From Bordetella parapertussis (GTDB taxonomy: Bacteria; Pseudomonadota; Gammaproteobacteria; Burkholderiales; Burkholderiaceae_C), in contig CAMDKD010000014.1 of the NCBI GenBank assembly GCA_945901125.1, positions 1 to 64,000 on the forward strand: DNA of 64,000 bases, in the 5' to 3' direction. The notes beneath the pieces were generated by a model that was not told where the DNA came from, did no database searches, and saw only the letters and a program-made list of their open reading frames with translations. The position numbers and the translations under genes are program-made. This document shows positions 41,972-50,600 of this stretch, in pieces. Every line of letters starts with the position of its first letter. The first letter of the stretch is position 1.

Positions 41972-42625
41972 ATGCAACGTCGTCAATTCAATGCGCTAGC
42001 TACAGGCGCACTGGCCAGTGTGATGCTCAACCCCTGGCAGCAGGCGCTGGCGCAAGGCGCTGCTTTCAAGGCCGGTACCGATTACATGGCCTTGCCCAAG
42101 CCGCTGCCCACCGATGTGGCCAAAGGCAAAATTGAAGTGCTGGAGTTCTTTTGGTACAACTGCCCGCATTGCAATGCGTTTGAACCTGCCCTGAGCGCCT
42201 GGGGCAAAAAACTGCCTAAAGACGTTGAATTGAAGCGGGTACCGGTGCGCTTTCGTGAAGACTTTGAGGCGCAGCAACGGGCCTACTACGTGCTGGAAGC
42301 TTTGGGCAAGGTCGAAGAGCTGCAAAGCAAGATGTTTGCTTCAATACATGTCGACAAACAAAACCTGGCCAAACTCGACAATCTCGTCGTCTGGGCCGAG
42401 AAAAACGGCATCCCCGGTGCCAAGTTCACCGAACTGTTCAATTCTTTTTCCGTGGTCGGCAAGGCGCGCCGCGCCGCCCAACTGCAAGAGCAGTTCAAGG
42501 TTGAGGGCGTGCCGGCACTGGGCGTGGGCGGCCGTTATTATGTTGACGGCAGCCTGGCGGGTTCCATGGAACGTGCTTTACTGGTCACCGATTTCCTGCT
42601 GGGCGAGATCCGTAAAGGGCGTTAA
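41972..42625 (+). CDS. dsbA: Thiol:disulfide interchange protein DsbA
   Basis: Periplasmic oxidase that introduces disulfides. The 217-residue precursor has a signal peptide ending near QALAQG, the active site FFWYNCPHCNAF (Cys64, Cys67) and the cis-proline segment VEGVPALGVGGRYY. The N-terminal RRQF motif is twin-arginine-like but lacks the full consensus. AGAAAGG precedes the ATG. It could oxidise TpsA's C-terminal cysteines, encoded downstream. Confidence 0.94.
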   Translation: MQRRQFNALATGALASVMLNPWQQALAQGAAFKAGTDYMALPKPLPTDVAKGKIEVLEFFWYNCPHCNAFEPALSAWGKKLPKDVELKRVPVRFREDFEAQQRAYYVLEALGKVEELQSKMFASIHVDKQNLAKLDNLVVWAEKNGIPGAKFTELFNSFSVVGKARRAAQLQEQFKVEGVPALGVGGRYYVDGSLAGSMERALLVTDFLLGEIRKGR

Positions 42626-42640
42626 TGGCATTGGCTGGCA

Positions 42641-43237
42641 ATGCCTCTACAATGCGATGCATCCATCCACCTCAGCAATTTTCGTGCCTTGAAAAACCTA
42701 CTCCTCATCGGTTGTTTATTGATGACGCCCCATCTGGTGGCGTTGGCGGAAAAAGCCGACCGCCAAAAACCCATGAACGTCGAGGCCGATAACCTTGAGC
42801 ACGACGAACTTAAACAAACGAGCTTATTCACTGGCAAGGTGTTGGCGACCAAGGGCACCATCACCATGCGCGGTGACCGCATCGAGGTGCGACAGGATCC
42901 GGACGGTTACCAGTTCGGCGTCATCAAACCTCTGCCCGGGCAACTGGCTTTTTTCCGTCAAAAACGCGAAGGCGTGGATGAATGGATTGAAGGTGAAGGC
43001 GAGCGCATCGATTACGACGGCAAAGCTGACAGGCTGACGCTGTTTGGTCGCGCCGACTTCCGCCGTTATCGCGGCACCGTTCTCAGCGACCAGGTCACCG
43101 GTCAGCGCATCATTTATGAAAACCTCACGGATCAATTCACTGTCGACGGTATCGTCGGCGGTGTCAAACCGGCCAACGGAACCGGGCGTGTGCGCGCCGT
43201 GTTGACGCCCAAGTCCAACAACGAGGCCGGCAAGTGA
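42641..43237 (+). CDS. lptA: LPS transport periplasmic protein LptA
   Basis: Forms the periplasmic bridge carrying lipopolysaccharide. The mature part has [46 protein letters not shown], the OstA/LptA fold start (spanning about residues 44-92), and later [13 protein letters not shown]. The start is uncertain: ATG 42641 gives 198 residues, while TTG 42689 gives a cleaner signal peptide ([19 protein letters not shown]). No lptC precedes it; dsbA does. It overlaps lptB by 4 bp. Confidence 0.9.
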   Translation: MPLQCDASIHLSNFRALKNLLLIGCLLMTPHLVALAEKADRQKPMNVEADNLEHDELKQTSLFTGKVLATKGTITMRGDRIEVRQDPDGYQFGVIKPLPGQLAFFRQKREGVDEWIEGEGERIDYDGKADRLTLFGRADFRRYRGTVLSDQVTGQRIIYENLTDQFTVDGIVGGVKPANGTGRVRAVLTPKSNNEAGK

Positions 43238-43995
43238 CTTCTGTTGCGGCGGCAACCGGTCAGTTGGAAGTGCGTCATTTGCAAAAAAGCTATACCGGCC
43301 GCCAGGTGGTCCAGGATGTGTCCATCACCGTCAGCAAGGGTGAAGTGGTGGGCTTGCTCGGCCCCAACGGCGCGGGCAAAACCACTTCCTTTTACATGAT
43401 CGTCGGACTGGTGCGTGCTGACGCAGGCTTGATTTCAATTGACGGCGTGGCGGTGGAGCACATGCCGATTCACAAGCGTGCCCGCATGGGTTTGAGTTAT
43501 TTACCGCAGGAAGCATCCATTTTCCGCAAACTCAATGTCGCCGATAACGTGCGCGCGGTGCTGGAGTTGCAGCAGGATGAAAAAGGACAGCCCTTGCCCG
43601 CCACCGAGATCGAGCAACGCCTGACCCATTTGCTGCAGGAATTGCGTATCGAGCATTTGCGTGAATCCTCGGCGCTGTCCTTGTCCGGCGGCGAAAGACG
43701 GCGGGTGGAAATTGCCAGAGCCTTGGCCACGCAGCCGCGCTACATCTTGCTGGATGAGCCTTTCGCCGGTATCGATCCGATTGCCGTGCTTGAAATTCAG
43801 CGCATCATCGGCTTTCTGAAATCCAAGGGCATAGGCGTGTTGATCACCGACCACAATGTGCGCGAAACCCTGGGTATTTGCGACCACGCCGCCATCATCA
43901 GCGAAGGCCGGGTGCTGGCCGAAGGCAAACCGCAGGACATCGTCCAAAACCCCGAGGTACGCCGGGTGTATCTGGGCGAAAACTTCCGAATGTAA
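43234..43995 (+). CDS. lptB: LPS export ABC transporter ATP-binding protein LptB
   Basis: Cytoplasmic ATPase of the LptB2FGC exporter. The 253-residue product has Walker [10 protein letters not shown], the Q-loop [14 protein letters not shown], signature [15 protein letters not shown], Walker [17 protein letters not shown] and H-loop [10 protein letters not shown], all in the form specific to LptB. GTG start overlapping the lptA stop (GTGA). rpoN follows 15 bp later. Confidence 0.97.
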   Translation: MTSVAAATGQLEVRHLQKSYTGRQVVQDVSITVSKGEVVGLLGPNGAGKTTSFYMIVGLVRADAGLISIDGVAVEHMPIHKRARMGLSYLPQEASIFRKLNVADNVRAVLELQQDEKGQPLPATEIEQRLTHLLQELRIEHLRESSALSLSGGERRRVEIARALATQPRYILLDEPFAGIDPIAVLEIQRIIGFLKSKGIGVLITDHNVRETLGICDHAAIISEGRVLAEGKPQDIVQNPEVRRVYLGENFRM

Positions 43996-44010
43996 AGACG
44001 GACACGCAGC

Positions 44011-45594
44011 ATGAAGCAAGGCCTCTCACTGCGCGTCTCGCAACACCTGGCACTCACGCCGCAGCTACAGCAATCAATCCGCCTGTTACAGCTGTCGACG
44101 CTGGAATTAAGCCAGGAAATCGAACAAATGCTGGACGACAACCCGTTTCTTGAAAAGGAAATGGAAGACTTGGCGGCGCGTGAAGACTTTGGTCTGGCGC
44201 AGGAAAACGCTGTGGCTGCGCCCACCGAGTCTGAGCCGGACAACGACAGCTGGGACGGCCCCATGGACCGGGTCAGCGAAGTGCGGGTCGAAACCGCCAG
44301 TGAAGCGTCGGATGCGCCGCTGGACGCCACTGGTGTGGCTGAAAGCTGGGACGGCGACGGCAGCGTGGAGTTTTCGCCGGATGACAGCGAGTGGGGCGGG
44401 GACGCCCCGGCGCGCAATAACAATAACAACGACGACGAGAAAGCCCAGGCCACCGAGCTGGCGCGTAACCAGGAATCGCTGACCGCGTTTTTGCACCGCC
44501 AGGCCTTGTCGCTGCGCCTGGACGACACCGACCGGGCTGCATTGCGTTTTCTCATTGAGTCACTGAACGACGACGGTTACCTTGAGGACAGTTTTCAGAC
44601 CTTGGCGGAAAGCCTGGCCGGTGATGACTTGGAGCAATGCGAAGAACTGGTGCACCGTTTTCAAGTTGCCTTGGGTTTGTTGCAAAGCCTGGAACCCACA
44701 GGCGTAGGCGCGCGGGACTTGGGCGAATGCCTGCGCCTGCAATTGCAAGCCATACCGGCTGACACCGAAGAGCGTGCGGCCGTGCGCGCCTGCGCCCTGG
44801 CCATTTGCAAACAACCGCTTGAATTGCTGGCCAAGCGGGATGTCAAACGGCTGGTGTTGGCGGTGGGTGCCGGCGAGATGGAAGTCAAAGTCGCGATGGC
44901 TTTGATCGCCAGGCTGGAGCCCAAACCCGGCAGACGGTTTATCGATGTGGAGCGCAACGTCGTCGTGCCTGACGTGCTGGTCACAGCCAGCGGGCTTGAC
45001 AGGCAAGGCTTGCCGCAGTTTCGCGCCATGCTCAACCCGGAAGTCATGCCGCGTCTGAAAGTGAATGACATTTATGCGAACGCCTTGAAGGGCAGCAAGG
45101 GCGACAGCCACGCGGGATTGCAACAGCGTTTGCAAGAAGCGCGCTGGATGATAAAAAACATACAGCAGCGTTTTGACACCATTTTGCGCGTCAGCAACGC
45201 CATCACGCAGCGGCAAAAAAGTTTTTTCATTCATGGCGAACTCGCCATGAAGCCCATGGTGTTGCGTGAAATTGCCGAAGAGCTGGGCTTGCACGAATCC
45301 ACCATCAGCCGTGTCACCACCGCCAAATACATGCACACGCCTTACGGCACCTTTGAGCTGAAATATTTCTTCGGCTCGGGGCTGGGCACCGACAGCGGCA
45401 ACAACGCTTCCAGCACGGCGGTGCGTGCCCTCATCAAGCAACTCATTGCCAGCGAAAACCCGAAAAAACCTTTGTCGGATAACCAACTCTCTGACATGCT
45501 CAAGGAACAAGGCATTGATTGCGCTCGCCGCACCGTCGCCAAGTACCGAGAAGCTTTGCGCATAGCGCCTACCAACCTGCGAAAAACGCTGTGA
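44011..45594 (+). CDS. rpoN: RNA polymerase sigma-54 factor
   Basis: Alternative sigma factor needing activator ATPases, used for nitrogen and other regulons. The 527-residue product has region I LSLRVSQHLALTPQLQQSIRLLQLS, an acidic region II with an Asn/Asp stretch (NNNNNDDEK), the core-binding region, the helix-turn-helix LREIAEELGLHESTISRVT and the RpoN box ARRTVAKYRE. ptsN and hpf, which often follow rpoN, are at 20 kb in this window instead. The next gene's GTG overlaps its stop. Confidence 0.97.
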   Translation: MKQGLSLRVSQHLALTPQLQQSIRLLQLSTLELSQEIEQMLDDNPFLEKEMEDLAAREDFGLAQENAVAAPTESEPDNDSWDGPMDRVSEVRVETASEASDAPLDATGVAESWDGDGSVEFSPDDSEWGGDAPARNNNNNDDEKAQATELARNQESLTAFLHRQALSLRLDDTDRAALRFLIESLNDDGYLEDSFQTLAESLAGDDLEQCEELVHRFQVALGLLQSLEPTGVGARDLGECLRLQLQAIPADTEERAAVRACALAICKQPLELLAKRDVKRLVLAVGAGEMEVKVAMALIARLEPKPGRRFIDVERNVVVPDVLVTASGLDRQGLPQFRAMLNPEVMPRLKVNDIYANALKGSKGDSHAGLQQRLQEARWMIKNIQQRFDTILRVSNAITQRQKSFFIHGELAMKPMVLREIAEELGLHESTISRVTTAKYMHTPYGTFELKYFFGSGLGTDSGNNASSTAVRALIKQLIASENPKKPLSDNQLSDMLKEQGIDCARRTVAKYREALRIAPTNLRKTL

Positions 45595-46955
45595 ATGCAT
45601 TGAATTTGTTTGTCCCCTGCGCTGCCGGGGTAGAGGCGTATCTGGCGGCTGAAGTCGCGCAAATCACCGGCTTGCCCTCCACTGCCATGCAAACCCTCAG
45701 AGGCGGGGTGCAATTGCAGGCTTCCTGGCGCGACGCGCTGCTGTTGAATTTGCACAGCCGCTTAGGCATGCGGGTGTTGATTCAACTGGCGCATGCGCCG
45801 TATCTGAACGAGCAGGATATTTACAACGCAGCGGCTGGCGTGGCTTGGGAAATGTGGTTCACGCCGCGCGAGAGTTTTCGCATCGACTTCACCGCGCAAC
45901 ACAGCCCGCTCAAAAGCCTGAACTTTGCGGCGCTGCGCGTGAAAGACGCTATCGCCGACCGGTTTCGCGAGAAAACCGGCGTGCGCCCGGATGTGGACAC
46001 GCAGCGCCCGGCGGTGCGGGTGCATTTGCACCTGAGCGAGAAAACCCAAAGTATTTATTTGGACACCAGCGGCGAGCCTTTGTTCAAACGCGGCTGGCGC
46101 GAAGACAAGGGTGACGCGCCGCTGAAAGAAACACTGGCCGCCGCCATGTTGGCAGCCAGCGCTTGGAGCATGCCGCCGGTGTATGCGCCGGGGGAAACGC
46201 GACCTGCGGTGATTCCGTTAGCGGGTGTCGAGCAAGGCCTGGCTTTGTACGACCCGTGTTGCGGCAGCGGCACCATCGCCATTGAAGCCGCACAAATCGC
46301 GTGTCGCATGGCCGCCGGGGCGCACAGGCGTTTCGGCTTCGAGCGCTTGCGTTTGTTTGACGCGCATGTGTGGCAGCAACTCAAAGAACAAGCCGCTGCG
46401 CTTGAATGCCAGCCGCGCGCTGCTGTGTTTGCCAGCGACGTGGCGTTTCGCATGGTTGACTTCGCCAAACGCAATGCCGAGCGCGCCGGTGTGGCGCATG
46501 CTATCGAGTTGCGCGGCGGCGACGCGCTGCAACGCATGCCGCCGGGTGACACGGCCGGCGTCATGCTGGTCAACCCGCCTTATGGCGAGCGCATAGAGGC
46601 CGCAGGTGTGGCGGGTACATCCAGGCGCGGGGTTCGCACGGCAGAGACGTTTGATGATGAACACGAGGCAGACAGCAGCCCCAAGGCAGGCCGCGAATCC
46701 GGGCAAGTAGAGGACGGCGGTGACTTCTTTAACCAACTGGCCAGCCATTGGAAGAAAAACTACGCCGGTTGGCGCGCCTGGGTGTTGACCCCGGATTTGA
46801 AATTGCCGGGCCGCATGCGCTTGAAAGAGTCGCGCAAAGTGCCGATGTGGAACGGTCCTATTGAATGCCGCATGTTCCGCTTTGACTTGCAAGCCGGTTC
46901 AGCCAGAAAACAGAAAACGCCGGATACAGATGGGGCACAAGCGGTGTTGCCATGA
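45591..46955 (+). CDS. THUMP-domain 23S rRNA (guanine-N2) methyltransferase, RlmL-like
   Basis: The 454-residue product has an N-terminal ferredoxin-like/THUMP RNA-binding part and a class I SAM-dependent methyltransferase part with LYDPCCGSGTIAIEAAQIA (SAM site), FASDVAFRMVDFAKRNAERAG and the catalytic motif LVNPPYGERI. It equals the N-terminal half of E. coli RlmKL, without the RlmK half. An insertion of about 38 residues rich in Glu, Asp, Gly and Ser follows NPPYGERI before DFFNQLASHWKKNYAGW. GTG 45591 overlaps the rpoN stop and gives the family N-terminus. Confidence 0.9.
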   Translation: MNALNLFVPCAAGVEAYLAAEVAQITGLPSTAMQTLRGGVQLQASWRDALLLNLHSRLGMRVLIQLAHAPYLNEQDIYNAAAGVAWEMWFTPRESFRIDFTAQHSPLKSLNFAALRVKDAIADRFREKTGVRPDVDTQRPAVRVHLHLSEKTQSIYLDTSGEPLFKRGWREDKGDAPLKETLAAAMLAASAWSMPPVYAPGETRPAVIPLAGVEQGLALYDPCCGSGTIAIEAAQIACRMAAGAHRRFGFERLRLFDAHVWQQLKEQAAALECQPRAAVFASDVAFRMVDFAKRNAERAGVAHAIELRGGDALQRMPPGDTAGVMLVNPPYGERIEAAGVAGTSRRGVRTAETFDDEHEADSSPKAGRESGQVEDGGDFFNQLASHWKKNYAGWRAWVLTPDLKLPGRMRLKESRKVPMWNGPIECRMFRFDLQAGSARKQKTPDTDGAQAVLP

Positions 46956-46991
46956 GTGGATTGACTTTGCTTGAATCGTTGACAACCGGGC

Positions 46992-47453
46992 ATGGCTGAG
47001 AACAGCGCCGCAGAGTCTGTGCCCGCCGTCGATGAGCGGCCTTGTATCGTTATCGACACCAATGTGCTGCTGGACATCTGGGTTTACACCGACCCGGCCA
47101 CGCCTGCTTTGCTTCAGGCCTTGGAAAACGGGCAACTGCGCTGGCTGGCCACCGCGCCTATGCGGGAAGAACTGCTGCGGGTGTTGGACTATGCGCACAT
47201 TGCCAAACGGCGTGCCAAAGACGCTTGCAGTGTGCAATCGGTGATGGATGCCTTCGATCGTTTGAGCTTGCCCGCGGAGCAGGCGCCGCGCTCGGCCTTT
47301 GTCTGCAAGGACCCGGACGATCAGAAGTTCATTGATCTGGCAGTGGCGCACACAGCCACATTGCTCAGCAAGGACAAACTGGTGCTGAAACTGGGCAAGC
47401 GTTTGCTGACCACCGGGGTCAAGACAGCGGCAGTATGGATGGGAAAAGTATGA
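46992..47453 (+). CDS. PIN domain protein, putative toxin-type ribonuclease
   Basis: Small metal-dependent nuclease fold. The 153-residue product has the acidic residues expected in PIN: Asp22 and Asp28 in VIDTNVLLDIW, Glu59/Glu60 in PMREELLRVL, and CKDPDDQKFIDLA. It resembles the COG1569 group called PIN-family toxins, but no antitoxin ORF lies on either side: 36 bp upstream is the methyltransferase and downstream is the AT-rich tps promoter region. A housekeeping RNase role is equally possible. Confidence 0.82.
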   Translation: MAENSAAESVPAVDERPCIVIDTNVLLDIWVYTDPATPALLQALENGQLRWLATAPMREELLRVLDYAHIAKRRAKDACSVQSVMDAFDRLSLPAEQAPRSAFVCKDPDDQKFIDLAVAHTATLLSKDKLVLKLGKRLLTTGVKTAAVWMGKV

Positions 47454-47456
47454 ATT

Positions 47457-47502
47457 TTGCGAATATTTACAGTTTTATATAATACTATATAAGTAATATA
47501 AT
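47457..47502 (+). promoter_or_regulatory. AT-rich promoter region of the tps locus
   Basis: The 159 bp between the PIN gene and tpsA are strikingly AT-rich. Two perfect TATAAT boxes stand at 47478-47483 and 47497-47502. TTGCGA (47457-47462) is 15 bp before the first, TTTATA (47474-47479) 17 bp before the second. Such composition also suggests silencing by H-NS-like proteins. Confidence 0.5.
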
Positions 47503-47612
47503 GAGTTTTAAAGAAAAATTTGTATTATTTTTGAGTAACTAAAAAAATAAATTCAGAGATGAGTAGTAAGAAATTAGAATAGCTCTACTTTAAATTAACA
47601 GGGAGGTATTCC

Positions 47613-50600
47613 TTGTACAAGCACGCAAGTATCAATAGAGTTTACAAGCTGGTGTGGAACCATCTGCGCCGCATGTGGGTGCCTGTGCCTGAACACAAAA
47701 GTGCTTGTGCAGGCAAACAGGCAAAACGCAAGCAACATGCGGTGTTGTCTTCAGTCTCGCTGGTGATGGCCGCCGGCTTGTCACCGGGCTTGTCAAGCGC
47801 CGAACCCACTGGCGGTGTCGTGACAACGGGCGGTGCGACTATCAGTAGCACGGGCAATACAGGCGAGAAAGTCACCAACATCAAACAAACTAAGCCTGTG
47901 GTGGGACTGGAGTGGACCAGTTTCAATATAGGCCGTAACGAAACGGTCAATTTCATTCAGCCCAGCGTAAATTCCGTGGCGTTCAACCGAATTTTAGATT
48001 CACAGGGTTCGCAGATCCTTGGAAAAATCAATGCAAATGGAAGTGTCTGGCTGGTCAACCCCAACGGTTTGTTTTTTGGCAAAGATGCGCAGGTGAATGT
48101 CGGTGGTCTGGTGGCCTCTACCTTAAACACAATGAATCCTCAAGGATTTGGTTCGTACAGCCAGAATTTAGCGGGAAACAGCACAGCCACCGTAGAAAAT
48201 CAGGGTCTTATCAATGCCGGGTTTTCAACACCTCCAGGATCACCCAAGGTAGGCGGCTTTGTCGCTTTGGTTGGGCATAGCGTGAAAAATACCGGCGACA
48301 TCAAAACCGCAGAAGGCGGGAAAATAGCGCTGGCTGCCGGCAGTGACGTTAATCTGCAGTTCTCAGGTAACAGCTTGATTGGTGTCAGCGTCAATCAAAA
48401 CCAATTGAACGCCATGGCGGACAACGGCGGTTTGATGCAAGCCGATAGCGGTCAAGTGATATTGACAGCAGGTGCTGCCAACAGTGCACTGGCTTCGGTG
48501 GTCAATAACACAGGTGTGATGCAGGCGAAAAGCAGTGCCATGTCCAGCGGACGCATTGTGCTCAGCTCAGCTGCCAAGGATGGTCAGTTGAATCTGAGCG
48601 GGCGGCTTGATGCCTCGGGCACAAACGGTGCTGATGGTGGAGCTATAGAAACACAAGCCAGCGTGATCAGGGTCAGCGATGGCACCGTGGTGGATACCAG
48701 TTCCACAGCCGGTAGCTGGGGCAAGTGGTCGTTGATACAAAAAAACACCAACCAAAGCTCAGCGGACGCCAAGCTCAGCAGCATGATCAGCGGATCAACC
48801 TTGGGTGAAGCTTTGAATCACAGCAATGTCAGTTTGTTCACAGACAAAGATTTGCGCATAGATACAGGTGTTGCATGGAATGCGCCGAGCAAGTTGTCAA
48901 TAGTGACGCAAAGAAATATTGCCATAGATGCACCTATCAATTCTGCGCATGCGACAGGAAGTATGTCGTTGGCATATGGTCAGGCAAGTATCGACGGCGT
49001 GGTTGATGGTGTGAATGCTTCGTATACCGTCAAAGCGCCTGTGAGCCTGATGGAAGGAAATAACTTCACTACACAGCAAGGAAGTACGGGTGCAGTGAAA
49101 AACTTCTACGTGATCACTCGATTGGGGTTGGCAGGCAGCAACACTGGTAAAGATTTGCAGGGCATCAATGGCAAGCTGAGCGGAAATTTCGCATTAGGTT
49201 CAGATATCGATGCTTCACCCACATCAAGTTGGAATAGTGGTTCAGGTTTTGTTTCTATAGGTAAAGAAAGTGCAAACTTTAAAGGCGTATTTGAAGGGCT
49301 TGGGCACAGCATCACGGGACTAAAAATCAATCGACCAACGGATTATCGGATCGGTTTGTTTGGTTCTGTTCAAAACGCATTGATAAGAAACATCAACCTT
49401 AAAGATATCAATATCTCAGGCAGAGGCGCTGTTGGCGGATTGGTAGGTTTCGGTCAAAACAGTTTGATTGAAAACAGCCACACCTCAGGCAATATTCATG
49501 CAAATATAAATGTAGGTGGATTGGTAGGCTATTTTAAAATTGGAAACATTATTGACAGTTCTTCAACAGCAAATATTTCTCCGCTTGGACCTAACACTGG
49601 CTTTGAAATGGGTGGCTTGGTTGGTACTTTTAAAAATGGAGAAATAAAAAACAGTTTTGCTATTGGTGAAATAAGCGGAACAACTGATGTCGGTGGCTTG
49701 ATCGGATGGGCAAGCAACGCCTCCATTAACAGCAGTTATGCCGTCACAAAAATGAGTAGCGACAACATAGGAGCTAGTCATTTTGGAGGTTTGTTAGGTT
49801 ACTCTGGCAGCACAAACATAAATAATAGTTTTGCACAGGTAAGTATGAGCGGAATAGATATAGAGTTAGGCGGTGGGCTGATTGGATTCGGCGCTAGTAC
49901 ACAAATCAATAACAGTTATGCAACAGGTGATTTGAATGTCTATGATTCAGGAGGAATTGTCGGCATAGGCATGAACTTAACTGTTAAAAATAGCTTTTCA
50001 AATATTTCAAATACGTCCCTGCATTCTTCTGGAATTGCCAGTGGTTTGTTTGGCAATAACGACATACAAAATACCTATTGGAATAACAGCACAACACCAA
50101 ATGCCGATGGATTTAATATGCCCGGTTCCAACACAGTCATGCAATCATCAAAAGGTTTGACTACGCAACAAATGAGCCGTACTGAAAATTTTTCTGGTTT
50201 TGATTTTGCTTCAATTTGGACGATATATGAAGGAAAAACTTCGCCATTAATACAAAGCTTTATGTCGCCGTTGACAGTCAAAATCTTGGCAACTCAGGGG
50301 CAAACATATAGCGCAGATATTGCATACAAAGGGAATGCCAGTATCGTGGATCAAGACAATGTGCTGGCAAAATTGCAGGGTGCGCCAAACTATGTATTGA
50401 CCTCTAAAAATGCAGGCGCACAAGCGGTTACTGACAATGGTTTGTACTCTGACCAGTTGGGTTATCTCATCAGTTACGACACCAGCGAATCGCAAATTCA
50501 AATAGACAAGGCTTCTATTTCTGTCAGTGGCATTACTGCTGACAACAAAGTTTACGACGGCAAAACTGTGGCTTATATGAATCTAAGCAACATGCAAAGC

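Noticed and set aside
46660..46700. Shared peptide DSSPKA in the methyltransferase insertion and the leuS repeats, as a sign of one mobile repeat
   Set aside because: The DNA differs (codons AGC AGC CCC AAG against TCC TCG CCG AAA), so the match is short and probably chance.
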